From Auanema rhodensis (lineage: Eukaryota; Nematoda; Chromadorea; Rhabditida; Rhabditidae), in the NCBI GenBank assembly GCA_964057225.1, contig OZ059895.1:1054001-1118000 (forward strand): 64,000 nucleotides of DNA, read 5' to 3'. Made by a program: the position numbers and the translations under genes. Position 1 is the stretch's first letter; each line of letters begins with the position of its first letter. Shown piece after piece: positions 38,301-52,400 of the stretch. The notes below the pieces were generated by a model. The model saw only the letters and a program-made list of their open reading frames with translations, ran no database searches and had not been told where the DNA came from.

Positions 38301-41300
38301 TATATCCTCGATTTTCACGCTGAAGAATTAATTTTTTCGTTGAATAACATTGTCCATCGTCTTTGCCTTGAAAAAAGGAATCTAAAAATATCTACTTTTT
38401 GCTAAATTATTTCGAAATTTTTCGAAAGAATTTTTGTCAAAATGTTTTTAGAAGCAATGTTGAGTGTACATGGAAACTCAACATACACTAATGCATCATT
38501 TTTCAAACGATCATAACTAATTTTTGTATTAAGCGTTTCTCAATGTAGTATAGTGCATTCGATGCGGATTTTCAAGCTGCGTCGATCTGTGTTATCAGAT
38601 TTGCGCTAGCTTAAAAATGCACCGAGATATCAACTGATATAAGTTCACACTTATATCCTCGATTTTCACCCTGAAGAATTAATTTTTTCGTTGAATAACA
38701 TTGTCCATCGTCTTTGCCTTGAAAAAAGGAATCTAAAAACATCTACTTTTTGCTAAATTATTTCGAAATTTTTCGAAAAAATTTTTGTCAAAATGTTTTT
38801 GGAAGCAATGTTGAGTGTACATGGAAACTCAACATACACTAATGCATCATTTTTCAAACGATCATAACTAATTTTTGTATTAAGCGTTTCTCAATGTAGT
38901 ATAGTGCATTCGATGCGGATTTTTAAGCTGCGTCGATCTGTGTTATCAGATTTGCGCTAGCTTAAAAATGCACCGAGATATCAACTGATATAAGTTCACA
39001 CTTATATCCTCGATTTTCACGCTGAAGAATTAATTTTTTCGTTGAATAACATTGTCCATCGTCTTTGCCTTGAAAGAAGAAATCTAGAAACATCTACTTT
39101 TTGCTAAATTATTTCGAAATTTTTCGAAAAAATTTTTGTCAAAATGTTTTTAGAAGCAATGTTGAGTGTACATGGAAACTCAACATACACTAATGCATCA
39201 TTTTTCAAACGATCATAACTAATTTTTGTATTGAGCGTTTCTCAATGTAGTATAGTGCATTCGATGCGGATTTTTAAGCTGCGTCGATCTGTGTTATCAG
39301 ATTTGCGCTAGCTTAAAAATGCACCGAGATATCAACTGATATAAGTTCACACTTATATCCTCGATTTTCACCCTGAAGAATTAATTTTTTCGTTGAATAA
39401 CATTGTCCATCGTCTTTGCCTTGAAAAAAGGAATCTAAAAACATCTACTTTTTGCTAAATTATTTCGAAATTTTTCGAAAAAATTTTTGTCAAAATGTTT
39501 TTGGAAGCAATGTTGAGTGTACATGGAAACTCAACATACACTAATGCATCATTTTTCAAACGATCATAACTAATTTTTGTATTAAGCGTTTCTCAATGTA
39601 ATATAGTGCATTCGATGCGGATTTTTAAGCTGCGTCGATCTGTGTTATCAGATTTGCGCTAGCTTAAAAATGCACCGAGATATCAACTGATATAAGTTCA
39701 CACTTATATCCTCGATTTTCACGCTGAAGAATTAATTTTTTCGTTGAATAACATTGTCCATCGTCTTTGCCTTGAAAAAAGGAATCTAAAAACATCTACT
39801 TTTTGCTAAATTATTTCGAAATTTTTCGAAAAAATTTTTGTCAAAATGTTTTTGGAAGCAATGTTGAGTGTACATGGAAACTCAACATACACTAATGCAT
39901 CATTTTTCAAACGATCATAACTAATTTTTGTATTAAGCGTTTCTCAATGCAGTATAGTGCATTCGATGCGGATTTTTAAGCTGCGTCGATCTGTGTTATC
40001 AGATTTGCGCTAGCTTAAAAATGCACCGAGATATCAACTGATATAAGTTCACACTTATATCCTCGATTTTCACGCTGAAGAATTAATTTTTTCGTTGAAT
40101 AACATTGTCCATCGTCTTTGCCTTGAAAAAAGGAATCTAAAAACATCTACTTTTTGCTAAATTATTTCGAAATTTTCCGAAAAAATTTTTGTCAAAATGT
40201 TTTTAGAAGCAATGTTGAGTGTACATGGAAACTCAACATACACTAATGCATCATTTTTCAAACGATCATAACTAATTTTTGTATTAAGCGTTTCTCAATG
40301 TAGTATAGTGCATTCGATGCGGATTTTTAAGCTGCGTCGATCTGTGTTATCAGATTTGCGCTAGCTTAAAAATGCACCGAGATATCAACTGATATAAGTT
40401 CACACTTATATCCTCGATTTTCACCCTGAAGAATTAATTTTTTCGTTGAATAACATTGTCCATCGTCTTTGCCTTGAAAAAAGGAATCTAAAAACATCTA
40501 CTTTTTGCTAAATTATTTCGAAATTTTTCGAAAAAATTTTTGTCAAAATGTTTTTGGAAGCAATGTTGAGTGTACATGGAAACTCAACATACACTAATGC
40601 ATCATTTTTCAAACGATCATAACTAATTTTTGTATTAAGCGTTTCTCAATGTAGTATAGTGCATTCGATGCGGATTTTTAAGCTGCGTCGATCTGTGTTA
40701 TCAGATTTGCGCTAGCTTAAAAATGCACCGAGATATCAACTGATATAAGTTCACACTTATATCCTCGATTTTCACCCTGAAGAATTAATTTTTTCGTTGA
40801 ATAACATTGTCCATCGTCTTTGCCTTGAAAAAAGGAATCTAAAAACATCTACTTTTTGCTAAATTATTTCGAAATTTTCCGAAAAAATTTTTGTCAAAAT
40901 GTTTTTAGAAGCAATGTTGAGTGTACATGGAAACTCAACATACACTAATGCATCATTTTTCAAACGATCATAACTAATTTTTGTATTAAGCGTTTCTCAA
41001 TGTAGTATAGTGCATTCGATGCGGATTTTTAAGCTGCGTCGATCTGTGTTATCAGATTTGCGCTAGCTTAAAAATGCACCGAGATATCAACTGATATAAG
41101 TTCACACTTATATCCTCGATTTTCACCCTGAAGAATTAATTTTTTCGTTGAATAACATTGTCCATCGTCTTTGCCTTGAAAAAAGGAATCTAAAAACATC
41201 TACTTTTTGCTAAATTATTTCGAAATTTTTCGAAAAAATTTTTGTCAAAATGTTTTTGGAAGCAATGTTGAGTGTACATGGAAACTCAACATACACTAAT

Positions 41301-41767
41301 GCATCATTTTTCAAACGATCATAACTAATTTTTGTATTAAGCGTTTCTCAATGTAGTATAGTGCATTCGATGCGGATTTTTAAGCTGCGTCGATCTGTGT
41401 TATCAGATTTGCGCTAGCTTAAAAATGCACCGAGATATCAACTGATATAAGTTCACACTTATATCCTCGATTTTCACCCTGAAGAATTAATTTTTTCGTT
41501 GAATAACATTGTCCATCGTCTTTGCCTTGAAAAAAGGAATCTAAAAACATCTACTTTTTGCTAAATTATTTCGAAATTTTTCGAAAAAATTTTTGTCAAA
41601 ATGTTTTTGGAAGCAATGTTGAGTGTACATGGAAACTCAACATACACTAATGCATCATTTTTCAAACGATCATAACTAATTTTTGTATTAAGCGTTTCTC
41701 AATGTAGTATAGTGCATTCGATGCGGATTTTTAAGCTGCGTCGATCTGTGTTATCAGATTTGCGCTA
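32363..41767. repeat. m93 (part) to m119: CACGCTG-rich zone with staggered copies of one segment
   Basis: Most copies have CACGCTGAAG instead of CACCCTGAAG. Marker copies recur at separated places: GTAGTCAAG in m95, m96, m107 and m109; AAAAATATCT with TTTTTAGAAGC in m96, m97, m108 and m110; GAAAGAAGAAATCTAG in m101 and m112; GAAATAATT with CAATGCAG in m102 and m105; ATTTTCCG with TTTTTAGAAGC in m115 and m117. m107-m108 and m109-m110 form a 702-bp dimer pair, and m102-m104 and m105-m106 a trimer shift. No single long unit covers the zone. Confidence 0.72.
34049..35800. repeat. Cluster of 350-bp monomers (m98, m99, m102)
   Basis: Three of the four one-base deletions in the window fall in five consecutive copies. 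m98 (34049-34398) has ACTATTTTTG for ACTAATTTTTG. m99 (34399-34748) and m102 (35451-35800) each have CGAAATTTTCG for CGAAATTTTTCG. m105, otherwise the sister of m102, keeps five T, so the deletion in m102 was not copied along with its neighbours. Confidence 0.88.
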
Positions 41768-44224
41768 GCTTAAAAATGCACCGAGATATCAACTGATATA
41801 AGTTCACACTTATATCCTCGATTTTCACCCTGAAGATTTAATTTTTTCGTTGAATAACATTGTCCATCGTCTTTGCCTTGAAAAATGGAATCTAAAAACA
41901 TCTACTTTTTGCTAAATTATTTTGAAATTTTTCGAAAAAATTTTTGTCAAAATGTTTTTGGAAGCAATGTTGAGTGTACATGGAAACTCAACATACACTA
42001 ATGCATCATTTTTCAAACGATCATAACTAATTTATGTATTAAGCGTTTCTCAATGTAGTATAGTGCATTCGATGCGGATTTTTAAGCTGCGTCGATCTGT
42101 GTTATCAGATTTGCGCTAGCTTAAAAATGCACCGAGATATCAACTGATATAAGTTCACACTTATATCCTCGATTTTCACCCTGAAGAATTAATTTTTTCG
42201 TTGAATAACATTGTCCATCGTCTTTGCCTTGAAAAAAGGAATCTAAAAACATCTACTTTTTGCTAAATTATTTTGAAATTTTTCGAAAAAATTTTTGTCA
42301 AAATGTTTTTGGAAGCAATGTTGAGTGTACATGGAAACTCAACATACACTAATGCATCATTTTTCAAACGATCATAACTAATTTTTGTATTAAGCGTTTC
42401 TCAATGTAGTATAGTGCATTCGATGCGGATTTTTAAGCTGCGTCGATCTGTGTTATCAGATTTGCGCTAGCTTAAAAATGCACCGAGATATCAACTGATA
42501 TAAGTTCACACTTATATCCTCGATTTTCACCCTGAAGATTTAATTTTTTCGTTGAATAACATTGTCCATCGTCTTTGCCTTGAAAAATGGAATCTAAAAA
42601 CATCTACTTTTTGCTAAATTATTTTGAAATTTTTCGAAAAAATTTTTGTCAAAATGTTTTTGGAAGCAATGTTGAGTGTACATGGAAACTCAACATACAC
42701 TAATGCATCATTTTTCAAACGATCATAACTAATTTTTGTATTAAGCGTTTCTCAATGTAGTATAGTGCATTCGATGCGGATTTTTAAGCTGCGTCGATCT
42801 GTGTTATCAGATTTGCGCTAGCTTAAAAATGCACCGAGATATCAACTGATATAAGTTCACACTTATATCCTCGATTTTCACCCTGAAGAATTAATTTTTT
42901 CGTTGAATAACATTGTCCATCGTCTTTGCCTTGAAAAAAGGAATCTAAAAACATCTACTTTTTGCTAAATTATTTCGAAATTTTTCGAAAAAATTTTTGT
43001 CAAAATGTTTTTGGAAGCAATGTTGAGTGTACATGGAAACTCAACATACACTAATGCATCATTTTTCAAACGATCATAACTAATTTTTGTATTAAGCGTT
43101 TCTCAATGTAGTATAGTGCATTCGATGCGGATTTTTAAGCTGCGTCGATCTGTGTTATCAGATTTGCGCTAGCTTAAAAATGCACCGAGATATCAACTGA
43201 TATAAGTTCACACTTATATCCTCGATTTTCACCCTGAAGATTTAATTTTTTCGTTGAATAACATTGTCCATCGTCTTTGCCTTGAAAAATGGAATCTAAA
43301 AACATCTACTTTTTGCTAAATTATTTTGAAATTTTTCGAAAAAATTTTTGTCAAAATGTTTTTGGAAGCAATGTTGAGTGTACATGGAAACTCAACATAC
43401 ACTAATGCATCATTTTTCAAACGATCATAACTAATTTTTGTATTGAGCGTTTCTCAATGCAGTATAGTGCATTCGATGCGGATTTTTAAGCTGCGTCGAT
43501 CTGTGTTATCAGATTTGCGCTAGCTTAAAAATGCACCGAGATATCAACTGATATAAGTTCACACTTATATCCTCGATTTTCACCCTGAAGAATTAATTTT
43601 TTCGTTGAATAACATTGTCCATCGTCTTTGCCTTGAAAAAAGGAATCTAAAAACATCTACTTTTTGCTAAATTATTTTGAAATTTTTCGAAAAAATTTTT
43701 GTCAAAATGTTTTTGGAAGCAATGTTGAGTGTACATGGAAACTCAACATACACTAATGCATCATTTTTCAAACGATCATAACTAATTTTTGTATTAAGCG
43801 TTTCTCAATGTAGTATAGTGCATTCGATGCGGATTTTTAAGCTGCGTCGATCTGTGTTATCAGATTTGCGCTAGCTTAAAAATGCACCGAGATATCAACT
43901 GATATAAGTTCACACTTATATCCTCGATTTTCACCCTGAAGATTTAATTTTTTCGTTGAATAACATTGTCCATCGTCTTTGCCTTGAAAAATGGAATCTA
44001 AAAACATCTACTTTTTGCTAAATTATTTTGAAATTTTTCGAAAAAATTTTTGTCAAAATGTTTTTGGAAGCAATGTTGAGTGTACATGGAAACTCAACAT
44101 ACACTAATGCATCATTTTTCAAACGATCATAACTAATTTTTGTATCAAGCGTTTCTCGATGTAGTATAGTGCATTCGTAGCGGATTTTTAAGCTGCGTCG
44201 ATCTGTGTTATCAGATTTGCGCTA
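41768..44224. repeat. Alternating dimer zone, m120-m126
   Basis: Odd and even copies alternate between GATTTAA with AAAAATGG and TTATTTTG (m120, m122, m124, m126) and GAATTAA with AAAAAAGG (m121, m123, m125), a 702-bp dimer repeated about three and a half times. The alternation is imperfect in the right halves: m120 has AATTTATGTAT, m124 has ATTGAGCG and CAATGCAG, and m126 has GTATCAAGCG, CGATGTAG and a private CATTCGTAGCGG near 44173-44184. Confidence 0.75.
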
Positions 44225-47200
44225 GCTTAAAAATGCACCGAGATATCAACTGATATAAGTTCACACTTATATCCTCGATTTTCACGCTGAAGAATTAATT
44301 TTTTCGTTGAATAACATTGTCCATCGTCTTTGCCTTGAAAAAAGGAATCTAAAAACATCTACTTTTTGCTAAATTATCTTGAAATTTTTCGAAAAAATTT
44401 TTGTCAAAATGTTTTTGGAAGCAATGTTGAGTGTACATGGAAACTCAACATACACTAATGCATCATTTTTCAAACGATCATAACTAATTTATGTATTAAG
44501 CGTTTCTCAATGTAGTATAGTGCATTCGATGCGGATTTTTAAGCTGCGTCGATCTGTGTTATCAGATTTGCGCTAGCTTAAAAATGCACCGAGATATCAA
44601 CTGATATAAGTTCACACTTATATCCTCGATTTTCACGCTGAAGAATTAATTTTTTTGTTGAATAACATTGTCCATCGTCTTTGCCTTGAAAAAAGGAATC
44701 TAAAAACATCTACTTTTTGCTAAATTATCTTGAAATTTTTCGAAAAAATTTTTGTCAAAATGTTTTTGGAAGCAATGTTGAGTGTACATGGAAACTCAAC
44801 ATACACTAATGCATCATTTTTCAAACGATCATAACTAATTTTTGTATTAAGCGTTTCTCAATGTAGTATAGTGCAATCGATGCGGATTTTTAAGCTGCGT
44901 CGATCTGTGTTATCAGACTTGCGCTAGCTTAAAAATGCACCGAGATATCAACTGATATAAGTTCACACTTATATCCTCGATTTTCACCCTGAAGAATTAA
45001 TTTTTTCGTTGAATAACATTGTCCATCGTCTTTGCCTTGAAAAAAGGAATCTAAAAACATCTACTTTTTGCTAAATTATTTTGAAATTTTTCGAAAAAAT
45101 TTTTGTCAAAATGTTTTTGGAAGCAATGTTGAGTGTACATGGAAACTCAACATACACTAATGCATCATTTTTCAAACGATCATAACTAATTTTTGTATTA
45201 AGCGTTTCTCAATGTAGTATAGTGCATTCGATGCGGATTTTCAAGCTGCGTCGATCTGTGTTATCAGATTTGCGCTAGCTTAAAAATGCACCGAGATATC
45301 AACTGATATAAGTTCACACTTATATCCTCGATTTTCACGCTGAAGAATTAATTTTTTCGTTGAATAACATTGTCCATCGTCTTTGCCTTGAAAAAAGGAA
45401 TCTAAAAACATCTACTTTTTGCTAAATTATTTCGAAATTTTTCGAAAAAATTTTTGTCAAAATGTTTTTGGAAGCAATGTTGAGTGTACATGGAAACTCA
45501 ACATACACTAATGCATCATTTTTCAAACGATCATAACTAATTTTTGTATTAAGCGTTTCTCAATGTAGTATAGTGCATTCGATGCGGATTTTTAAGCTGC
45601 GTCGATCTGTGTTATCAGATTTGCGCTAGCTTAAAAATGCACCGAGATATCAACTGATATAAGTTCACATTATATCCTCGATTTTCACCCTGAAGAATTA
45701 ATTTTTTTGTTGAATAACATTGTCCATCGTCTTTGCCTTGAAAAAAGGAATCTAAAAACATCTACTTTTTGCTAAATTATTTCGAAATTTTTCGAAAAAA
45801 TTTTTGTCAAAATGTTTTTGGAAGCAATGTTGAGTGTACATGGAAACTCAACATACACTAATGCATCATTTTTCAAACGATCATAACTAATTTTTGTATT
45901 AAGCGTTTCTCAATGCAGTATAGTGCATTCGATGCGGATTTTTAAGCTGCGTCGATCTGTGTTATCAGATTTGCGCTAGCTTAAAAATGCACCGAGATAT
46001 CAACTGATATAAGTTCACACTTATATCCTCGATTTTCACCCTGAAGAATTAATTTTTTCGTTGAATAACATTGTCCATCGTCTTTGCCTTGAAAAAAGGA
46101 ATCTAAAAACATCTACTTTTTGCTAAATTATTTCGAAATTTTTCGAAAAAATTTTTGTCAAAATGTTTTTGGAAGCAATGTTGAGTGTACATGGAAACTC
46201 AACATACACTAATGCATCATTTTTCAAACGATCATAACTAATTTTTGTATTAAGCGTTTCTCAATGTAGTATAGTGCATTCGATGCGGATTTTTAAGCTG
46301 CGTCGATCTGTGTTATCAGATTTGCGCTAGCTTAAAAATGCACCGAGATATCAACTGATATAAGTTCACACTTATATCCTCGATTTTCACGCTGAAGAAT
46401 TAATTTTTTCGTTGAATAACATTGTCCATCGTCTTTGCCTTGAAAAAAGGAATCTAAAAACATCTACTTTTTGTTAAATTATTTCGAAATTTTTCGAAAA
46501 AATTTTTGTCAAAATGTTTTTGGAAGCAATGTTGAGTGTACATGGAAACTCAACATACACTAATGCATCATTTTTCAAACAATCATAACTAATTTTTGTA
46601 TTAAGCGTTTCTCAATGTAGTATAGTGCAATCGATGCGGATTTTTAAGCTGCGTCGATCTGTGTTATCAGACTTGCGCTAGCTTAAAAATGCACCGAGAT
46701 ATCAACTGATATAAGTTCACACTTATATCCTCGATTTTCACCCTGAAGAATTAATTTTTTCGTTGAATAACATTGTCCATCGTCTTTGCCTTGAAAAAAG
46801 GAATCTAAAAACATCTACTTTTTGCTAAATTATTTTGAAATTTTTCGAAAAAATTTTTGTCAAAATGTTTTTGGAAGCAATGTTGAGTGTACATGGAAAC
46901 TCAACATACACTAATGCATCATTTTTCAAACGATCATAACTAATTTTTGTATTAAGCGTTTCTCAATGTAGTATAGTGCATTCGATGCGGATTTTTAAGC
47001 TGCGTCGATCTGTGTTATCAGATTTGCGCTAGCTTAAAAATGCACCGAGATATCAACTGATATAAGTTCACACTTATATCCTCGATTTTCACGCTGAAGA
47101 ATTAATTTTTTCGTTGAATAACATTGTCCATCGTCTTTGCCTTGAAAAAAGGAATCTAAAAACATCTACTTTTTGTTAAATTATTTCGAAATTTTTCGAA

Positions 47201-49488
47201 AAAATTTTTGTCAAAATGTTTTTGGAAGCAATGTTGAGTGTACATGGAAACTCAACATACACTAATGCATCATTTTTCAAACAATCATAACTAATTTTTG
47301 TATTAAGCGTTTCTCAATGCAGTATAGTGCATTCGATGCGGATTTTTAAGCTGCGTCGATCTGTGTTATCAGATTTGCGCTAGCTTAAAAATGCACCGAG
47401 ATATCAACTGATATAAGTTCACACTTATATCCTCGATTTTCACCCTGAAGAATTAATTTTTTCGTTGGATAACATTGTCCATCGTCTTTGCCTTAAAAAA
47501 AGGAATCTAAAAACATCTACTTTTCGCTAAATTATTTTGAAATTTTTCGAAAAAATTTTTGTCAAAATGTTTTTGGAAGCAATGTTGAGTGTACATGGAA
47601 ACTCAACATACACTAATGCATCATTTTTCAAACGATCATAACTAATTTATGTATTAAGCGTTTCTCAATGTAGTATAGTGCATTCGATGCGGATTTTTAA
47701 GCTGCGTCGATCTGTGTTATCAGATTTGCGCTAGCTTAAAAATGCACCGAGATATCAACTGATATAAGTTCACACTTATATCCTCGATTTTCACGCTGAA
47801 GAATTAATTTTTTCGTTGAATAACATTGTCCATCGTCTTTGCCTTGAAAAAAGGAATCTAAAAACATCTACTTTTTGCTGAATTATCTTGAAATTTTTCG
47901 AAAAAATTTTTGTCAAAATGTTTTTGGAAGCAATGTTGAGTGTACATGGAAACTCAACATACACTAATGCATCATTTTTCAAACGATCATAACTAATTTT
48001 TGTATTAAGCGTTTCTCAATGCAGTATAGTGCATTCGATGCGGATTTTTAAGCTGCGTCGATCTGTGTTATCAGATTTGCGCTAGCTTAAAAATGCACCG
48101 AGATATCAACTGATATAAGTTCACACTTATATCCTCGATTTTCACCCTGAAGAATTAATTTTTTCGTTGAATAACATTGTCCATCGTCTTTGCCTTGAAA
48201 AAAGGAATCTAAAAACATCTACTTTTTGCTGAATTATCTTGAAATTTTTCGAAAAAATTTTTGTCAAAATGTTTTTGGAAGCAATGTTGAGTGTACATGG
48301 AAACTCAACATACACTAATGCATCATTTTTCAAACAATCATAACTAATTTTTGTATTGAGCGTTTCTCAATGCAGTATAGTGCATTCGATGCGGATTTTT
48401 AAGCTGCGTCGATCTGTGTTATCAGATTTGCGCTAGCTTAAAAATGCACCGAGATATCAACTGATATAAGTTCACACTTATATCCTTGATTTTCACCCTG
48501 AAGATTTAATTTTTTCGTTGAATAACATTGTCCATCGTCTTTGCCTTGAAAAATGGAATCTAAAAACATCTACTTTTTGCTAAATTATTTCGAAATTTTT
48601 CGAAAAAATTTTTGTCAAAATGTTTTTGGAAGCAATGTTGAGTGTACATGGAAACTCAACATACACTAATGCATCATTTTTCAAACAATCATAACTAATT
48701 TTTGTATTGAGCGTTTCTCAATGCAGTATAGTGCATTCGATGCGGATTTTTAAGCTGCGTCGATCTGTGTTATCAGATTTGCGCTAGCTTAAAAATGCAC
48801 CGAGATATCAACTGATATAAGTTCACACTTATATCCTTGATTTTCACCCTGAAGATTTAATTTTTTCGTTGAATAACATTGTCCATCGTCTTTGCCTTGA
48901 AAAATGGAATCTAAAAACATCTACTTTTTGCTAAATTATTTTGAAATTTTTCGAAAAAATTTTTGTCAAAATGTTTTTGGAAGCAATGTTGAGTGTACAT
49001 GGAAACTCAACATACACTAATGCATCATTTTTCAAACGATCATAACTAATTTATGTATTAAGCGTTTCTCAATGTAGTATAGTGCATTCGATGCGGATTT
49101 TTAAGCTGCGTCGATCTGTGTTATCAGATTTGCGCTAGCTTAAAAATGCACCGAGATATCAACTGATATAAGTTCACACTTATATCCTCGATTTTCACGC
49201 TGAAGAATTAATTTTTTCGTTGAATAACATTGTCCATCGTCTTTGCCTTGAAAAAAGGAATCTAAAAACATCTACTTTTTGCTAAATTATCTTGAAATTT
49301 TTCGAAAAAATTTTTGTCAAAATGTTTTTGGAAGCAATGTTGAGTGTACATGGAAACTCAACATACACTAATGCATCATTTTTCAAACGATCATAACTAA
49401 TTTTTGTATTAAGCGTTTCTCAATGTAGTATAGTGCATTCGATGCGGATTTTTAAGCTGCGTCGATCTGTGTTATCAGATTTGCGCTA
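44225..49488. repeat. m127-m141: mixed zone of recombined classes
   Basis: Classes met elsewhere occur in irregular order: TTATCTTG (m127, m128, m137, m138, m141), GCAATCGATG with CAGACTTGCG (m128, m133), TTTGTTAAAT with AACAATCAT (m133, m135), GTTGGATAAC (m136), and ATCCTTGATT with GATTTAA (m139, m140). m133 joins the left half of an m135-like copy to the right half of an m128-like copy. m139 joins an m140-like left half to an m138-like right half. m131 (45629-45978) is 350 bp because TTCACACTTATATC reads TTCACATTATATC. Confidence 0.72.
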
Positions 49489-52400
49489 GCTTAAAAATGC
49501 ACCGAGATATCAACTGATATAAGTTCACACTTATATCCTCGATTTTCACGCTGAAGAATTAATTTTTTCGTTGAATAACATTGTCCATCGTCTTTGCCTT
49601 GAAAAAAGGAATCTAAAAACATCTACTTTTTGCTAAATTATTTCGAAATTTTTCGAAAAAATTTTTGTCAAAATGTTTTTGGAAGCAATGTTGAGTGTAC
49701 ATGGAAACTCAACATACACTAATGCATCATTTTTCAAACGATCATAACTAATTTTTGTATTAAGCGTTTCTCAATGCAGTATAGTGCATTCGATGCGGAT
49801 TTTTAAGCTGCGTCGATCTGTGTTATCAGATTTGCGCTAGCTTAAAAATGCACCGAGATATCAACTGATATAAGTTCACACTTATATCCTCGATTTTCAC
49901 CCTGAAGAATTAATTTTTTCGTTGAATAACATTGTCCATCGTCTTTGCCTTGAAAAAAGGAATCTAAAAACATCTACTTTTTGCTATATTATTTCGAAAT
50001 TTTTCGAAAAAATTTTTGTCAAAATGTTTTTGGAAGCAATGTTGAGTGTACATGGAAACTCAACATACACTAATGCATCATTTTTCAAACGATCATAACT
50101 AATTTTTGTATTAAGCGTTTCTCAATGTAGTATAGTGCAATCGATGCGGATTTTTAAGCTGCGTCGATCTGTGTTATCAGACTTGCGCTAGCTTAAAAAT
50201 GCACCGAGATATCAACTGATATAAGTTCACACTTATATCCTCGATTTTCACCCTGAAGAATTAATTTTTTCGTTGAATAACATTGTCCATCGTCTTTGCC
50301 TTGAAAAAAGGAATCTAAAAACATCTACTTTTTGCTAAATTATTTTGAAATTTTTCGAAAAAATTTTTGTCAAAATGTTTTTGGAAGCAATGTTGAGTGT
50401 ACATGGAAACTCAACATACACTAATGCATCATTTTTCAAACGATCATAACTAATTTTTGTATTAAGCGTTTCTCAATGTAGTATAGTGCATTCGATGCGG
50501 ATTTTTAAGCTGCGTCGATCTGTGTTATCAGATTTGCGCTAGCTTAAAAATGCACCGAGATATCAACTGATATAAGTTCACACTTATATCCTCGATTTTC
50601 ACGCTGAAGAATTAATTTTTTCGTTGAATAACATTGTCCATCGTCTTTGCTTTGAAAAAAGGAATCTAAAAACATCTACTTTTTGTTAAATTATTTCGAA
50701 ATTTTTCGAAAAAATTTTTGTCAAAATGTTTTTGGAAGCAATGTTGAGTGTACATGGAAACTCAACATACACTAATGCATCATTTTTCAAACGATCATAA
50801 CTAATTTTTGTATTAAGCGTTTCTCAATGTAGTATAGTGCATTCGATGCGGATTTTTAAGCTGCGTCGATCTGTGTTATCAGATTTGCGCTAGCTTAAAA
50901 ATGCACCGAGATATCAACTGATATAAGTTCACACTTATATCCTCGATTTTCACCCTGAAGAATTAATTTTTTCGTTGAATAACATTGTCCATCGTCTTTG
51001 CCTTGAAAAAAGGAATCTAAAAACATCTACTTTTTGCTAAATTATTTCGAAATTTTTCGAAAAAATTTTTGTCAAAATGTTTTTGGAAGCAATGTTGAGT
51101 GTACATGGAAACTCAACATACACTAATGCATCATTTTTCAAACAATCATAACTAATTTTTGTATTAAGCGTTTCTCAATGCAGTATAGTGCATTCGATGC
51201 GGATTTTTAAGCTGCGTCGATCTGTGTTATCAGATTTGCGCTAGCTTAAAAATGCACCGAGATATCAACTGATATAAGTTCACACTTATATCCTCGATTT
51301 TCACCCTGAAGAATTAATTTTTTCGTTGGATAACATTGTCCATCGTCTTTGCCTTAAAAAAAGGAATCTAAAAACATCTACTTTTTGCTAAATTATTTTG
51401 AAATTTTTCGAAAAAATTTTTGTCAAAATGTTTTTGGAAGCAATGTTGAGTGTACATGGAAACTCAACATACACTAATGCATCATTTTTCAAACGATCAT
51501 AACTAATTTTTGTATTAAGCGTTTCTCAATGTAGTATAGTGCATTCGATGCGGATTTTTAAGCTGCGTCGATCTGTGTTATCAGATTTGCGCTAGCTTAA
51601 AAATGCACCGAGATATCAACTGATATAAGTTCACACTTATATCCTTGATTTTCACCCTGAAGATTTAATTTTTTCGTTGAATAACATTGTCCATCGTCTT
51701 TGCCTTGAAAAATGGAATCTAAAAACATCTACTTTTTGTTAAATTATTTTGAAATTTTTCGAAAAAATTTTTGTCAAAATGTTTTTGGAAGCAATGTTGA
51801 GTGTACATGGAAACTCAACATACACTAATGCATCATTTTTCAAACGATCATAACTAATTTATGTATTAAGCGTTTCTCAATGTAGTATAGTGCATTCGAT
51901 GCGGATTTTTAAGCTGCGTCGATCTGTGTTATCAGATTTGCGCTAGCTTAAAAATGCACCGAGATATCAACTGATATAAGTTCACACTTATATCCTCGAT
52001 TTTCACCCTGAAGAATTAATTTTTTCGTTGAATATCATTGTCCATCGTCTTTGCCTTGAAAAAAGGAATCTAAAAACATCTACTTTTTGCTAAATTATTT
52101 CGAAATTTTTCGAAAAAATTTTTGTCAAAATGTTTTTGGAAGCAATGTTGAGTGTACATGGAAACTCAACATACACTAATGCATCATTTTTCAAACGATC
52201 ATAACTAATTTTTGTATTAAGCGTTTCTCAATGCAGTATAGTGCATTCGATGCGGATTTTTAAGCTGCGTCGATCTGTGTTATCAGATTTGCGCTAGCTT
52301 AAAAATGCACCGAGATATCAACTGATATAAGTTCACACTTATATCCTCGATTTTCACGCTGAAGAATTAATTTTTTCGTTGAATAACATTGTCCATCGTC

